Position numbers and translations under genes: made by a program. Shown here in pieces: positions 1 to 7,421 of a stretch of 64,000 nt of DNA. This stretch comes from Frankiaceae bacterium (GTDB lineage: Bacteria; Actinomycetota; Actinomycetes; BP-191). Position 1 is the stretch's first letter. Each line of letters begins with the position of its first letter. The stretch spans positions 1 through 64,000 of the forward strand of contig JAVEEC010000043.1 in NCBI GenBank assembly GCA_030840645.1, given 5' to 3'. Under the pieces are notes generated by a model. That model did not search any database. It had not been told where the DNA came from and saw only the letters and a list, made by a program, of their open reading frames with translations.

Positions 1-270
1 GCGGGAACGCTGCTCGACTGCGCGCGGCCCGAGGAGGCGCTGGCCGTCGCGCGCCGCGCGGTGGAGACGCCCGCGGAGGACGTACGCTCCCGCGTCATCG
101 CGCTGCGCGCGCTCGGCTCGGCGCTGCGGGCGACCGGCGCACTCGGCGAGGCGGAGGCCCGGATCCGGGAGGCGCTCGCGGAGGCCTCGGCCACCGAGCA
201 GGTCGCCGAACGCGAGCAGACCGAACGCGTCCTCGCCGACCTCCTCTCGGCTGCCGACCCGCGCAGCTAG
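1..270 (+). CDS. C-terminal fragment of a TPR-like helical protein (5' end outside window)
   Basis: The frame is open from the first base, so the gene starts left of the window and only its last 89 residues are visible. They are rich in Ala, Glu, Arg and Leu, with segments such as EALAVARRAVE and ALRALGSALRATG that fit paired amphipathic helices of tetratricopeptide type. No catalytic motif is visible. The stop TAG at 268-270 lies within a CTAG that also supplies the stop of the converging CRP-family gene, so the two genes overlap by 4 bases. The full function cannot be read from this fragment; tetratricopeptide proteins usually mediate protein contacts, for example in AfsR/SARP-type regulators. 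Confidence 0.6.
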   Translation, partial: AGTLLDCARPEEALAVARRAVETPAEDVRSRVIALRALGSALRATGALGEAEARIREALAEASATEQVAEREQTERVLADLLSAADPRS

Positions 271-944
271 TGCGCGCGGCGCTCCAGCCGATCGGCGTCG
301 AGCAGGACGACGGCCCGGCCGTCGAGGCGGATCCAGCCGCGGGTCGCGAACTCGGCGAGCGCCTTGTTGACGGTCTCGCGCGACGCGCCGACGAGCTGTG
401 CCAGCTCCTCCTGCGTGAGGTCGTGCGCGACCCGGACGCCGCCCGTACCGTCCGGCTCGCCGAACTTCACCGCCAGCGAGAGCAGCGTCTTGGCGATCCG
501 CCCCGGCACGTCGGTGAACACCAGGTCGGCCATCGCCTCGTTCGTCTGGCGCAGGCGGGTCGCGAGCGCGCGCAGGAGGTCGAGGGCGACGGCAGGGCAG
601 TCGGCGAGCCAGCCCGCGAAGTCGTGCCCGCTCAACGTCGCGAACGCGCAGTCCGTCACGGCCACCGCGCTCGCGGCGCGGGGCTGCGCGTCGAAGATCG
701 ACAGCTCGCCGAGCAGGTCCCCAGGACCGAGGACCGCGATCACATTCTCCCTGCCGTCGTGGGCGGTCCGGCAGATCTTCACCTTGCCCTCGGCGACGAC
801 GTGCAGCGCGTCGCCCGGGTCGCCCTCGGCGAACAGGTGCTCGCCGCGGTCCAGCCGCCGCTCCGTGAGGCGCGGGCGCAACGCCGTCCAAGCCGCGTCG
901 TCCAGCCCGGCGAACAGCGGCGCCGCGCGGAGGAGGTCGTCCAT
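267..944 (-). CDS. Crp/Fnr-family transcriptional regulator
   Basis: A 225-residue protein of the usual CRP length. Residues about 5-115 form a cyclic-nucleotide-binding beta-barrel (LFAEGDPGDALHVVAEGKVK, then GDLLGELSIFD and PRAASAVAVTD). The C-terminal winged helix contains ELAQLVGASRETVNKALAEF, the classical recognition helix of the family. CRP proteins bind cAMP or another effector in the cytoplasm and activate or repress promoters. The effector here is not determined. The gene converges on the TPR-like gene and is followed upstream by a small membrane-protein gene in the same direction. Start ATG at 944 gives the complete N-terminus. Confidence 0.9.
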   Translation of the reverse strand: MDDLLRAAPLFAGLDDAAWTALRPRLTERRLDRGEHLFAEGDPGDALHVVAEGKVKICRTAHDGRENVIAVLGPGDLLGELSIFDAQPRAASAVAVTDCAFATLSGHDFAGWLADCPAVALDLLRALATRLRQTNEAMADLVFTDVPGRIAKTLLSLAVKFGEPDGTGGVRVAHDLTQEELAQLVGASRETVNKALAEFATRGWIRLDGRAVVLLDADRLERRAH

Positions 945-957
945 GCCGGCGAGCGTA

Positions 958-1173
958 TTAGTCGGTCTTGGCGCGTCGCTTCCAGTACCGCTCCAGCGCG
1001 GGCGCGAACCCCTCGCTGACGAACGTCTCCACCTCGTCGGGCCGGGCCGAGTCGAGGAACGACTCCAAGTCCAGGCCGAGCTCGTCCGTCCGCAGCGGCT
1101 GCTCGACCCGCTCCATGCCGATCAACGCCGCGAGCATCGCCAGCGGGAACAGCAGGGCCAGGTAGATGAACAT
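958..1173 (-). CDS. Small single-pass membrane protein, unknown function
   Basis: A 71-residue protein. The first 20 residues (FIYLALLFPLAMLAALIGME) form a membrane segment or uncleaved signal, followed by an acidic, helical cytoplasmic part ending in KRRAKTD. I chose ATG at 1173 rather than GTG at 1179 because GGAG lies 8 bases before the ATG and would be too close to the GTG. It sits 13 bases upstream of the CRP-family gene on the same strand and is probably co-transcribed with it. I do not recognise the family. Confidence 0.6.
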   Translation of the reverse strand: MFIYLALLFPLAMLAALIGMERVEQPLRTDELGLDLESFLDSARPDEVETFVSEGFAPALERYWKRRAKTD

Positions 1174-1250
1174 GGGCACCTCTCCGGGACGCGTCCGGTC
1201 GTACCCGCGCGTCGGGTCGGCAACCGGCCGGACAGCCTAGAGTCGCCCGC

Positions 1251-2294
1251 ATGAGAGCCGTCGTCTACCGCGGCGAGCACGACGTCCGGGTGGAGGACGT
1301 TCCCGAGCCGTCATTGGTGGATCCCGGCGACGCGGTCGTGCGGGTCCGCAAGGCCGCGATCTGCGGCAGCGACCTGCACTTCTACAACGGCCGGGTGCCC
1401 GGGGTGTTCGAGGGCACGGTGGTCGGCCACGAGTACGTCGGCACGGTGGTCGACGTGGGCTCCGAGGTGACGACGTTCGCCGTGGGGGACGAGGTCGTGG
1501 GGTCGTTCCAGATCGCGTGCGGCTCGTGCGCCGGGTGCCTCGCGGGCCGGTTCAACCACTGCGAGGAGCTGGGCGTTCTCGGGTACGGCATCTTCGTCGG
1601 CGACCTCGCGGGGGCGCAGGCGGAGTACGTCCGCATCCCGCACGCCGACGTCAACCTGCTCCGCGTGCCGGCCGGGCTGTCGGGCGAGCGGGCGCTGTTC
1701 GCCGGGGACATCCTGACGACCGGCTGGTACGCCGCCGGCATCGCGCCGGTCTCCCCCGGCGACGACGTCGTCGTCGTGGGCGCCGGTCCGGTGGGGACGT
1801 TCGCGGCGATGGCCGCGCGGTCGATGGGCGCTCGACGGGTCGTGGCTATCGACATGGTCGCGTCGCGGCTCGCGTTGGCCGAGTCGTTGGGCGCGATCCC
1901 GGTCAACAGCGCGGAGCGTTCGCCCACCGTCGCCGTCGAGGACGTCCTCGGCGGGCAGGCGGACGTGGTGATCGAGACGGTCGGGCTGCCGCCCGCGCTG
2001 ATCACCGCGATCGAGTGCACCCGGACCGGCGGGACCGTGTCGGTGATCGGGGTGCACACGGAGTTCGAGCACCCGCTCCCGCTCGGCAACCTGTTCGCCC
2101 GCAACATCACGCTGCGCTTCGGCGGCTCGTGCAACGTGCAGGGCTGGTGGCAGCGCGCGCTGGCCGCGATCGAGTCCGGCGAGGCCGACCCGACGGTGAT
2201 CGTGTCGCACCGGCTCCCCCTGGAGGACGCGGCCGAGGGGTACCGCCTGTTCGAGGCGAAGGAAGCGATGAAGGTCGTCCTCGACGTGTCATGA
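1251..2294 (+). CDS. Zinc-dependent medium-chain alcohol/polyol dehydrogenase
   Basis: A 347-residue protein of the zinc-containing MDR family, which oxidises alcohols or polyols with NAD(P). Catalytic zinc ligands are visible as Cys38 (AAICGSD) and His60-Glu61 (GHEYVG). Structural-zinc cysteines are at about 90, 93, 96 and 104 (CGSCAGC...NHC). A Rossmann GAGPVG motif follows near residue 176. The substrate is not readable; the sorbitol/threonine dehydrogenase-like subgroup is likely. It is divergent from the preceding small membrane-protein gene. The stop TGA lies inside a 14-base motif that recurs on the far side of the neighbouring AT-rich island. Confidence 0.9.
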   Translation: MRAVVYRGEHDVRVEDVPEPSLVDPGDAVVRVRKAAICGSDLHFYNGRVPGVFEGTVVGHEYVGTVVDVGSEVTTFAVGDEVVGSFQIACGSCAGCLAGRFNHCEELGVLGYGIFVGDLAGAQAEYVRIPHADVNLLRVPAGLSGERALFAGDILTTGWYAAGIAPVSPGDDVVVVGAGPVGTFAAMAARSMGARRVVAIDMVASRLALAESLGAIPVNSAERSPTVAVEDVLGGQADVVIETVGLPPALITAIECTRTGGTVSVIGVHTEFEHPLPLGNLFARNITLRFGGSCNVQGWWQRALAAIESGEADPTVIVSHRLPLEDAAEGYRLFEAKEAMKVVLDVS

Positions 2295-2302
2295 CGCAGA
2301 AA

Positions 2303-2778
2303 CTAGCGCGGATCGAACATTGAACACATCTCATCTAGAACCGACGATATTTGGTCGAAGTATTGCTTTACGGCAGATATCGTGACACTGCTGGTTTCGA
2401 CTCCATGTGAGATTGCATTTCTCGCGGCAGACACGCTTCGAAGGCCGACAACTCATCTGCTCGGTCGCGTTCTAGGTCGTCCCACCACTCGGCGCTGAAT
2501 GATCTCACGAGTTGCCGCAACTTTTCCAAGTCGATGTTGTGCAGTCTCTTGAGTTGGGCGCCTACGTACCTCTGCACCTGCTCGGGACATCGTCGTCTGC
2601 AATAATGAGCGACGAGCTCTTTGACCGATTGCTCTGCATGCCCTGATACGAGGACGCATAGGTACCTCGCATAATGCGATGTGAGTTCAGCATCCAGGCC
2701 CGCGCCGTCGATCGCGGCGATCAAGTCCCTAAGTTTGGTACGTCGACGGGCAACCTCGTCGCGTCCGAAATGGGTCAT
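2303..2778 (-). pseudogene. HEPN-domain (MAE_28990/MAE_18760-like) nuclease/toxin, frameshifted
   Basis: The ATG frame from 2778 gives 136 residues that end out of register at 2368. Moving to the -1 frame at about 2428-2430 (codon CTG) joins EACL to AARNAISHG and continues to a TAG at 2303-2305, giving 158 residues. RNAISHG is the R-N-x3-H active-site motif of HEPN ribonucleases, and the tail after it (VTISAVKQYFDQ, VLDEMC) matches what I recall of this family's C-terminus. So the gene lost one base, or the sequence contains a one-base error, or a -1 frameshift is used; no classical slippery heptamer is present. It overlaps the DUF262 stop by one base (TGATG). The DNA is AT-richer than its flanks, which suggests transfer. 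Confidence 0.75.
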
Positions 2779-3941
2779 CAGTCCAGCCGAGCGAATGCTT
2801 CGGTCGCCAACCGGAGCCGGGTGGCGACCGTCTCCTCGGCGGCGGTTGAACTCGTTGTTGCTGCTGCGTAGTCTTTACTTTGGATAAGTTGATCATATAA
2901 TGAACGACAGGCGGTCGGATCGTTCACCAGGCCCACACTCAGTCGACGCATAGTTCCAACCATTATCGAGTCCAAGACTGCGGCGTTCAAGGGCCTCACG
3001 GGACGGAAGGCTCGCGGGCCAATGTTCTCGAATATGAGGCGAGAGGCGTCCGCGAACAGGTCGCTGACTGCCAGGAACGAAGCCGAGGCTCTATTCCGAT
3101 TATTGCTGAGGTAGCGATTCAGGAAACCCTTGACCGGCCGGTTGTAGTCATCAGATGCCTCGAACAGCGCGAGAACTCTCAAGATTAACTCATGATCTTT
3201 GAACCGCGGCGATGGCGCGCCGTACAATCCGCGCCAGTTCGGGTCCTCGTTGAGGCTTCCAATTAGCCGCAGGAAAGACCCATTATATAGGGCAACGCGA
3301 ATCTCCTGCGGCTGCAAAGGGCTTCCCCCCGTGTTGAGCCGCTCGAAGATTGAGTACACCGCATCCTGTGACTCTGCGGGATATTCTTGGCGAAGCACGG
3401 TTGCGTGGATGATGCTGTCATCCAGGCGTCGCCGATCCTCATCGTCGAGGGTCTGGTAGGACCTGTCGCGAAATGGCTCTTGAACATGCTTCAACCGGTA
3501 CTCGCGTCCGGCGTGGATGCCGTTATAGTAGGCGTGTAGGGTTCGGAGTCTCTGCTGGCCGTCAAGCACTAGCAGTACATTCGACCTCTCCCGTACCAAG
3601 AAGATCCCGGGAACAGGCAACCCGAGCAACAGAGATTCAAGAAACTTATCCATCTGCGGTCGTGACCAAACGAACCGTCGTTGAAAACCTTCGATCTCAT
3701 CACTTTCGGCATACGCTGGATCGAATGACGGAACCTTGATATCACCTTGACCTAGACGCTTCACGAGTCCGTCGACAGGATAATCTGCACCGTATGAGGT
3801 GATGTCATACGAGACGTTCATTACCTCTTGTTCGGGGTCGACGTCGAGAACTTCCTCTTCATCAACCACTTCAAGAGTCTCATGGGAATCGGGCACTTGG
3901 ACCCTCCTGGGGCTTTGCGAAACCTCTGGCGCATCCTGCAT
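2778..3941 (-). CDS. DUF262 (GmrSD N-terminal / ParB-fold) protein
   Basis: A 387-residue protein. The DUF262 hallmarks are present: VLDGQQRLRTL at about 126-136 and FERLNTGGSPL near 200, followed by an E-x-R (QEIRVALYNG). DUF262 belongs to the ParB/Srx-like nucleotide-hydrolysing fold and is the GmrS half of type IV restriction enzymes. The DUF1524 HNH nuclease half is absent here, and the partner is instead the overlapping HEPN gene downstream. I infer a nucleotide-dependent sensor or regulator paired with an RNase, in a defence or toxin-antitoxin role. The acidic first 45 residues may be an extension, and ATG 3941 lacks a clear ribosome-binding site. Base and codon use (ATA, AGA, AAT) differ strongly from the neighbours. 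Confidence 0.8.
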   Translation of the reverse strand: MQDAPEVSQSPRRVQVPDSHETLEVVDEEEVLDVDPEQEVMNVSYDITSYGADYPVDGLVKRLGQGDIKVPSFDPAYAESDEIEGFQRRFVWSRPQMDKFLESLLLGLPVPGIFLVRERSNVLLVLDGQQRLRTLHAYYNGIHAGREYRLKHVQEPFRDRSYQTLDDEDRRRLDDSIIHATVLRQEYPAESQDAVYSIFERLNTGGSPLQPQEIRVALYNGSFLRLIGSLNEDPNWRGLYGAPSPRFKDHELILRVLALFEASDDYNRPVKGFLNRYLSNNRNRASASFLAVSDLFADASRLIFENIGPRAFRPVRPLNAAVLDSIMVGTMRRLSVGLVNDPTACRSLYDQLIQSKDYAAATTSSTAAEETVATRLRLATEAFARLD

Positions 3942-4055
3942 CAGTCAGGGCACGGCAACAACCTGCCCCGACCGCGGCCGGTCTGTGGCGTGGCGACGAT
4001 GCCCGCCTTGGGATCAACACGTGTCGTGACGCGCGCGACGGGGCAGACCGTGCCC

Positions 4056-4175
4056 ATGGGAAGCGTCAACGCTGCCAAGGTGCGCCAGGACCGCAAGCTC
4101 GCGTTCGTGCCGGTCTGGCCGGTGGTGGCGGCGTTCATCGTCGTCGCGTTCGCCGTCTGGCTCGCCGTCAGGTGA
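4056..4175 (+). CDS. Tiny single-span membrane protein (39 aa)
   Basis: A short frame reading MGSVNAAKVRQDRK, then a hydrophobic span (VWPVVAAFIVVAFAVWLAV) and a terminal Arg. It has the high-GC third-position pattern of the host genome, unlike the adjacent AT-rich island, and the positive-inside arrangement of a single-pass membrane peptide. Its stop overlaps the 3' end of the converging reductase gene by 8 bases. No strong ribosome-binding site is seen. The family is unknown and it may not be translated. Confidence 0.35.
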   Translation: MGSVNAAKVRQDRKLAFVPVWPVVAAFIVVAFAVWLAVR

Positions 4176-5298
4176 GCGCCCGGATCAGCGCGCGGACGTA
4201 GGGCTTGCGCACCTGGCGTTCGAGGGTGGTCTCGCCCGCCACGAGCCGCGAGAACAGCCGCCAGCCACCCGGCACCGCCGCGAGGAAGCCGTGGAACACC
4301 TGGCGGTTCTGGCGGAACGCGGCCAGGAACGCCCGCCCCGCCGCCATCTCCGGCTCCAGCTCGGCGGCGACGTACCGCTCGTACGCCGCCGGGTCGCCGG
4401 CCGCCGCCGCGAGCCCGGCCGCGCGGCCCGAGCGGAGGGCGTAGGAGATCCCCTCGCGCGTCCACGGCTCCAGCAGCCCGGCGGCGTCGCCCGCGACGAG
4501 GACGTTGCCGCGCCGCAGCGGCGACCCCGGCTCGCGGCAGCGGGTGAGGTGCCCGGAGAACGTCGCCGGCTCGACGCCACCCAGCCCCACCCGCCCGACG
4601 AACGACGCGTAGTACGCCCGCATCGCCGCCCCCTCGTCGCGCGGGCCGATGACGCCAACGGTGAGCAGGTCGCCCTTCGGGAACACCCAGCCGTACGAGC
4701 CGGGGACCGGACCCCAGTCGATGTGCACCCGGCCGCGCCAGTACGCCGCCCGCGCGGCCGGGGTCGGGAACTCGCCTTCGAGGCCGACGTCGACCTGCGC
4801 GAGCCGGACGCCCGCGTACCCGCCGGTCCGGCCGCCGCTGCCGTCCGCGCCGACGACGTACCCGGCCCGCAGGACCTCGCCGGAGGCGAGCGTCACCGAC
4901 ACGACACCGCCGGACTCCGCCAGCGAACGCACCGCCACACCCGTCCGCAATGACGCGCCCGCCTCGACGGCCGCCGCGACCAGAGCCGCGTCGAAGTCGG
5001 CGCGCATGACCAGCCGGAACACCGGCCGCCCGCCGCGCGCCCGGCGGGTGTAGCGCTGCCGCCCCTCCTTGGTGAACGTCATCCGCGTCACCGCGTCCCG
5101 CGCCAGCGGCGCGAGGTCGATGCCCGCGTGGCGGGCCGAGACGCCGATCAGGCCGCCGCCGCAGCACTTGTACCTGGGGACGTCCGCCCGGTCGACCAGC
5201 AGGGTCCTGGCGCCGGAGGAGGCGGCGGCGTGCGCGGCGGCCGCGCCGGCGGGGCCGGTCCCGATCACGAGGACGTCGTACGGCGCGGGAGGGGTCAC
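4168..5298 (-). CDS. Geranylgeranyl reductase family FAD-dependent oxidoreductase
   Basis: About 376 residues, normal for the family. The N-terminal dinucleotide motif (VLVIGTGPAGAAAAHAAA) binds FAD. A GADGS motif sits in the middle, and the second FAD motif VLVAGDAAGLLEPWTREGI is typical of geranylgeranyl reductases and related RebH/LhgO-like hydroxylases. The family saturates isoprenoid chains or oxidises aromatic substrates; in actinomycetes it often acts on menaquinone or polyprenyl tails. I chose GTG at 5298 (VTPPAPYDVLVIG) because GGAGG precedes it and the upstream frame has no family resemblance. A 12-bp perfect hairpin lies just upstream. Confidence 0.8.
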   Translation of the reverse strand: MTPPAPYDVLVIGTGPAGAAAAHAAASSGARTLLVDRADVPRYKCCGGGLIGVSARHAGIDLAPLARDAVTRMTFTKEGRQRYTRRARGGRPVFRLVMRADFDAALVAAAVEAGASLRTGVAVRSLAESGGVVSVTLASGEVLRAGYVVGADGSGGRTGGYAGVRLAQVDVGLEGEFPTPAARAAYWRGRVHIDWGPVPGSYGWVFPKGDLLTVGVIGPRDEGAAMRAYYASFVGRVGLGGVEPATFSGHLTRCREPGSPLRRGNVLVAGDAAGLLEPWTREGISYALRSGRAAGLAAAAGDPAAYERYVAAELEPEMAAGRAFLAAFRQNRQVFHGFLAAVPGGWRLFSRLVAGETTLERQVRKPYVRALIRALT

Positions 5299-5321
5299 CG
5301 GCCTCCAGACAAAGAGGTGCC

Positions 5322-5355
5322 CGGGCGTCGCCGACGGGGGACGCGGCGACGCCCG
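5322..5355 (-). terminator. 12-bp perfect stem-loop between CocE gene and reductase gene
   Basis: The arms at 5322-5333 (CGGGCGTCGCCG) and 5344-5355 (CGGCGACGCCCG) are exact complements around a 10-base loop. The structure lies after the CocE-type gene stop at 5432 and 24 bases before the reductase start, all on the minus strand. It could terminate the upstream transcript or act as a leader hairpin on the reductase mRNA. No U-tract follows, as is common in high-GC actinomycetes. Confidence 0.5.
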
Positions 5356-5431
5356 AGCGAGGCGACCATATCCAGTCCGGACCCGGCGCGCCACTCGAAG
5401 TTGGCAACCCGGCAGAAAAAATCCGGACGAC

Positions 5432-7084
5432 CTACCCCAGAACGGCCCCGGCGGTCCCGAGCGGCAGCCGCAGGACCGAGCCCGCGAGCACGGCGATCTG
5501 CTGGCCGGCGACCGCGTCGGGCACGCCCCACACCGCGTCGGAGCCCGCGATCGTCAGCACGAGGTGGTGGCCGGCCGCGAGCACGTAGTCCTGCGGGCGC
5601 AGCGTCACCGTGGCGTTGAACGGCGCGCCGGTCGGCACGTCCTTCGCGACCGCGAGCGAGTCGCGGAAGCGCAGGTCCAGCAGCCCGAGCGTGATCACCT
5701 TGCCGGCCGTGGCCTCCGGGCCGACGTCGAACAACGTCGCCGCCACCTGCCCGCGCGGCAGCGAGCACGTCATCCGCAGCACGACCGAGCCGGACCCGGC
5801 GAGCCGGGTGTCCTTGCGCACCGCCGCGCCGGTGTACGCCGTGAAGCCCTGCTGGGCAGTGGGGTTCGCCTTGTACCGCTTGCTCGCCTCGGCACCGGAG
5901 TTCACGAACGTTCCGTTACCGGTGCCCTTGACCCCGAGCGTGCCGGCGCCCGCCGCGGGGTGCGCGAGCACCAGCGACGTCTGCGGCGCGGTCATCGGCA
6001 GCGTGCTGCGGAACGACTTGTCCTGCGCCTCGCTCATGATCTTCGGGAAGCGCTCGTACTCCTTGCTGGTCCTGCCCTTGAGCCACTTCGCGAAGAAGCC
6101 GTCGAGGACGTCGAGCGGCGGGACGGGGAACGGCACGCCCGACGGCGGGGTGTCGAAGATGTCGGTGTGCTCCCACTGGCCGACGATCGCGCGCTTCTCC
6201 GCGGCCTTGGACAGGTTCAGCCAGTAGCGGGTGAAGTTGTTCGGCTTGGTGTTCATGTCGCGCCAGCCGTGCTGGAACAGCACCGCAGCCTTGACGTTCC
6301 CGGCCCGCAGGGCCCAGTCGCGTTCCTTCCAGAAGTCCGTGTACTCCGGCTGCGCGTAGTGCCCGCGCAACTCGTGGTCGGAGATGCCGCAGCCGCTCGC
6401 CGCGTCCCTGGCGTCCTGCTGCGCGCGCTCGGGCGTGACGTGGGTGGCGTCGGGGTTCGGCGTCGTGCCCAGGACGAAGTCGAACAGGTCCGGCGTCCCG
6501 ACCGGGTAGCCGGTCTCGCCCGCGGACGTGTCGTCGGTCGAGTTGTGGGTCACGGCGTGGTCGTAGTTGTACTCGTACCAGCTGCTCACCGGCTCCTGCG
6601 GAACGATCGCCGCGAGGTGCTTCGGCGCGAGCGTCGCGATCTCGAGCTGGATGGCGCCGTCGTACGACGTGCCGACCATGCCGACCTTGCCGTTGCTCCA
6701 CGGGCGGGTGCCGAGCCACTCGACCAGGGCGGCACCGGACTCGGCCTCGGCCTTGCCACCGTAGTTCCAGCAGCCGCCGGACAGCCCTGTGCCGAGGAGG
6801 TCGCCGTACGCATACGCGTAGCCGTCGCGGTTGTACCTCGCGCGGTAGAAGTCGGTGCGGCTGGCACCCGGGTCGGCGTCGGTGTAGAGGTAGCGGTACG
6901 GCGTGATGTGCAGGATCACCGGCGCCTTGCCCGTCTTGGGCCGGACGAAGTCGACGTACATCTCGCCGTACTTGGTGGGGACGTACGCCCGCTCCTCGAC
7001 CCACTCCGTCGCGGCGTGCGACGGGACGGCGAGGGCGGTGGCGACGACGAGCGACGCGAGCAGCACGGGCAGACGGAGGCGCAT
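5432..7084 (-). CDS. Secreted CocE/NonD-type alpha/beta hydrolase (X-Pro dipeptidyl-peptidase fold)
   Basis: A 550-residue precursor. A signal peptide (LPVLLASLVVATALAVPSHA) is cleaved after about residue 24. The catalytic domain has the nucleophile motif GTSYDG (Ser near 138), an Asp candidate in QHGWRDMN and a His in GQWEHTDIF. The last 180 residues form the jelly-roll domain typical of S15/CocE enzymes. The family cleaves acyl or Xaa-Pro bonds; the substrate here is unknown. Start ATG 7084 is only 10 bases downstream of a GGCAGG-N18-CGAAC element shared with other secreted genes, so the mRNA may have a very short leader. It is one of three paralogues in the window. Confidence 0.9.
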   Translation of the reverse strand: MRLRLPVLLASLVVATALAVPSHAATEWVEERAYVPTKYGEMYVDFVRPKTGKAPVILHITPYRYLYTDADPGASRTDFYRARYNRDGYAYAYGDLLGTGLSGGCWNYGGKAEAESGAALVEWLGTRPWSNGKVGMVGTSYDGAIQLEIATLAPKHLAAIVPQEPVSSWYEYNYDHAVTHNSTDDTSAGETGYPVGTPDLFDFVLGTTPNPDATHVTPERAQQDARDAASGCGISDHELRGHYAQPEYTDFWKERDWALRAGNVKAAVLFQHGWRDMNTKPNNFTRYWLNLSKAAEKRAIVGQWEHTDIFDTPPSGVPFPVPPLDVLDGFFAKWLKGRTSKEYERFPKIMSEAQDKSFRSTLPMTAPQTSLVLAHPAAGAGTLGVKGTGNGTFVNSGAEASKRYKANPTAQQGFTAYTGAAVRKDTRLAGSGSVVLRMTCSLPRGQVAATLFDVGPEATAGKVITLGLLDLRFRDSLAVAKDVPTGAPFNATVTLRPQDYVLAAGHHLVLTIAGSDAVWGVPDAVAGQQIAVLAGSVLRLPLGTAGAVLG

Positions 7085-7094
7085 GCGGTCTCTC

Positions 7095-7123
7095 GTTCGA
7101 CACGGGCCGCGTCCTGACCTGCC
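7095..7123 (-). promoter_or_regulatory. Shared secretome promoter-like element, copy 1 (CocE hydrolase 1)
   Basis: On the minus strand it reads GGCAGG at 7123-7118, an 18-base spacer, then CGAAC at 7099-7095, ending 10 bases before ATG 7084. The same two blocks with 17-18-base spacing occur upstream of four other genes for exported proteins in this window. The two-block layout resembles -35/-10 elements of an ECF sigma factor. The motif is seen; promoter function is inferred. Confidence 0.6.
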
Positions 7124-7129
7124 GAGGGC

Positions 7130-7417
7130 TCAGCCGAGGGCGGCGTGGACCGGGTCGAAGTCCACGTGCCCGTAGCCGGGCGGGTCGTCCTCGAACGTCT
7201 CGTCCAGGACCGCCAGGCCGGCGATCCGGTCGACGGTGAAGTTGCGCCACTGCGGCAGCCCGCCGTGCCGCGAGCCGCCGCCGGTCTGGTACCCGTGCAG
7301 CGTCTCGTGCCCCGCCAGCACGCCGAGCACGGCGGGCCGGACGGTCCGCGGCAGGCCGTCGTAGGCGAACGTCACGACCCGCCGGTCCCGGATCGCGCCT
7401 GCCAGGCGGGCGTGCAC
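7130..7417 (-). CDS. Stand-alone WYL-like domain protein
   Basis: A 95-residue protein. The pattern VVTFAYDG, RTVRPAVLGV, ETLHGYQTGG, WRNFTVDRI and LAVLDETF follows the beta-strand order of WYL domains, which bind ligands or nucleic acids and are normally fused to helix-turn-helix domains. Here the domain stands alone. It follows the SEC-C protein gene by 4 bases, so the two are probably co-transcribed and perhaps co-translated. The assignment rests on pattern recognition only. Confidence 0.65.
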   Translation of the reverse strand: MHARLAGAIRDRRVVTFAYDGLPRTVRPAVLGVLAGHETLHGYQTGGGSRHGGLPQWRNFTVDRIAGLAVLDETFEDDPPGYGHVDFDPVHAALG

Positions 7418-7421
7418 GGCA

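Noticed and set aside
2420-2440. Classical programmed -1 frameshift site in the HEPN gene
   Set aside because: No X-XXY-YYZ heptamer and no clear downstream structure were seen, so mutation or sequence error is simpler.
5069-7117. Long open frame of 682 codons on the plus strand
   Set aside because: It lies opposite the CocE hydrolase and reductase genes, is Arg/Gly/Ala/Val-rich and has no family features. High GC makes stop codons rare in antisense frames.
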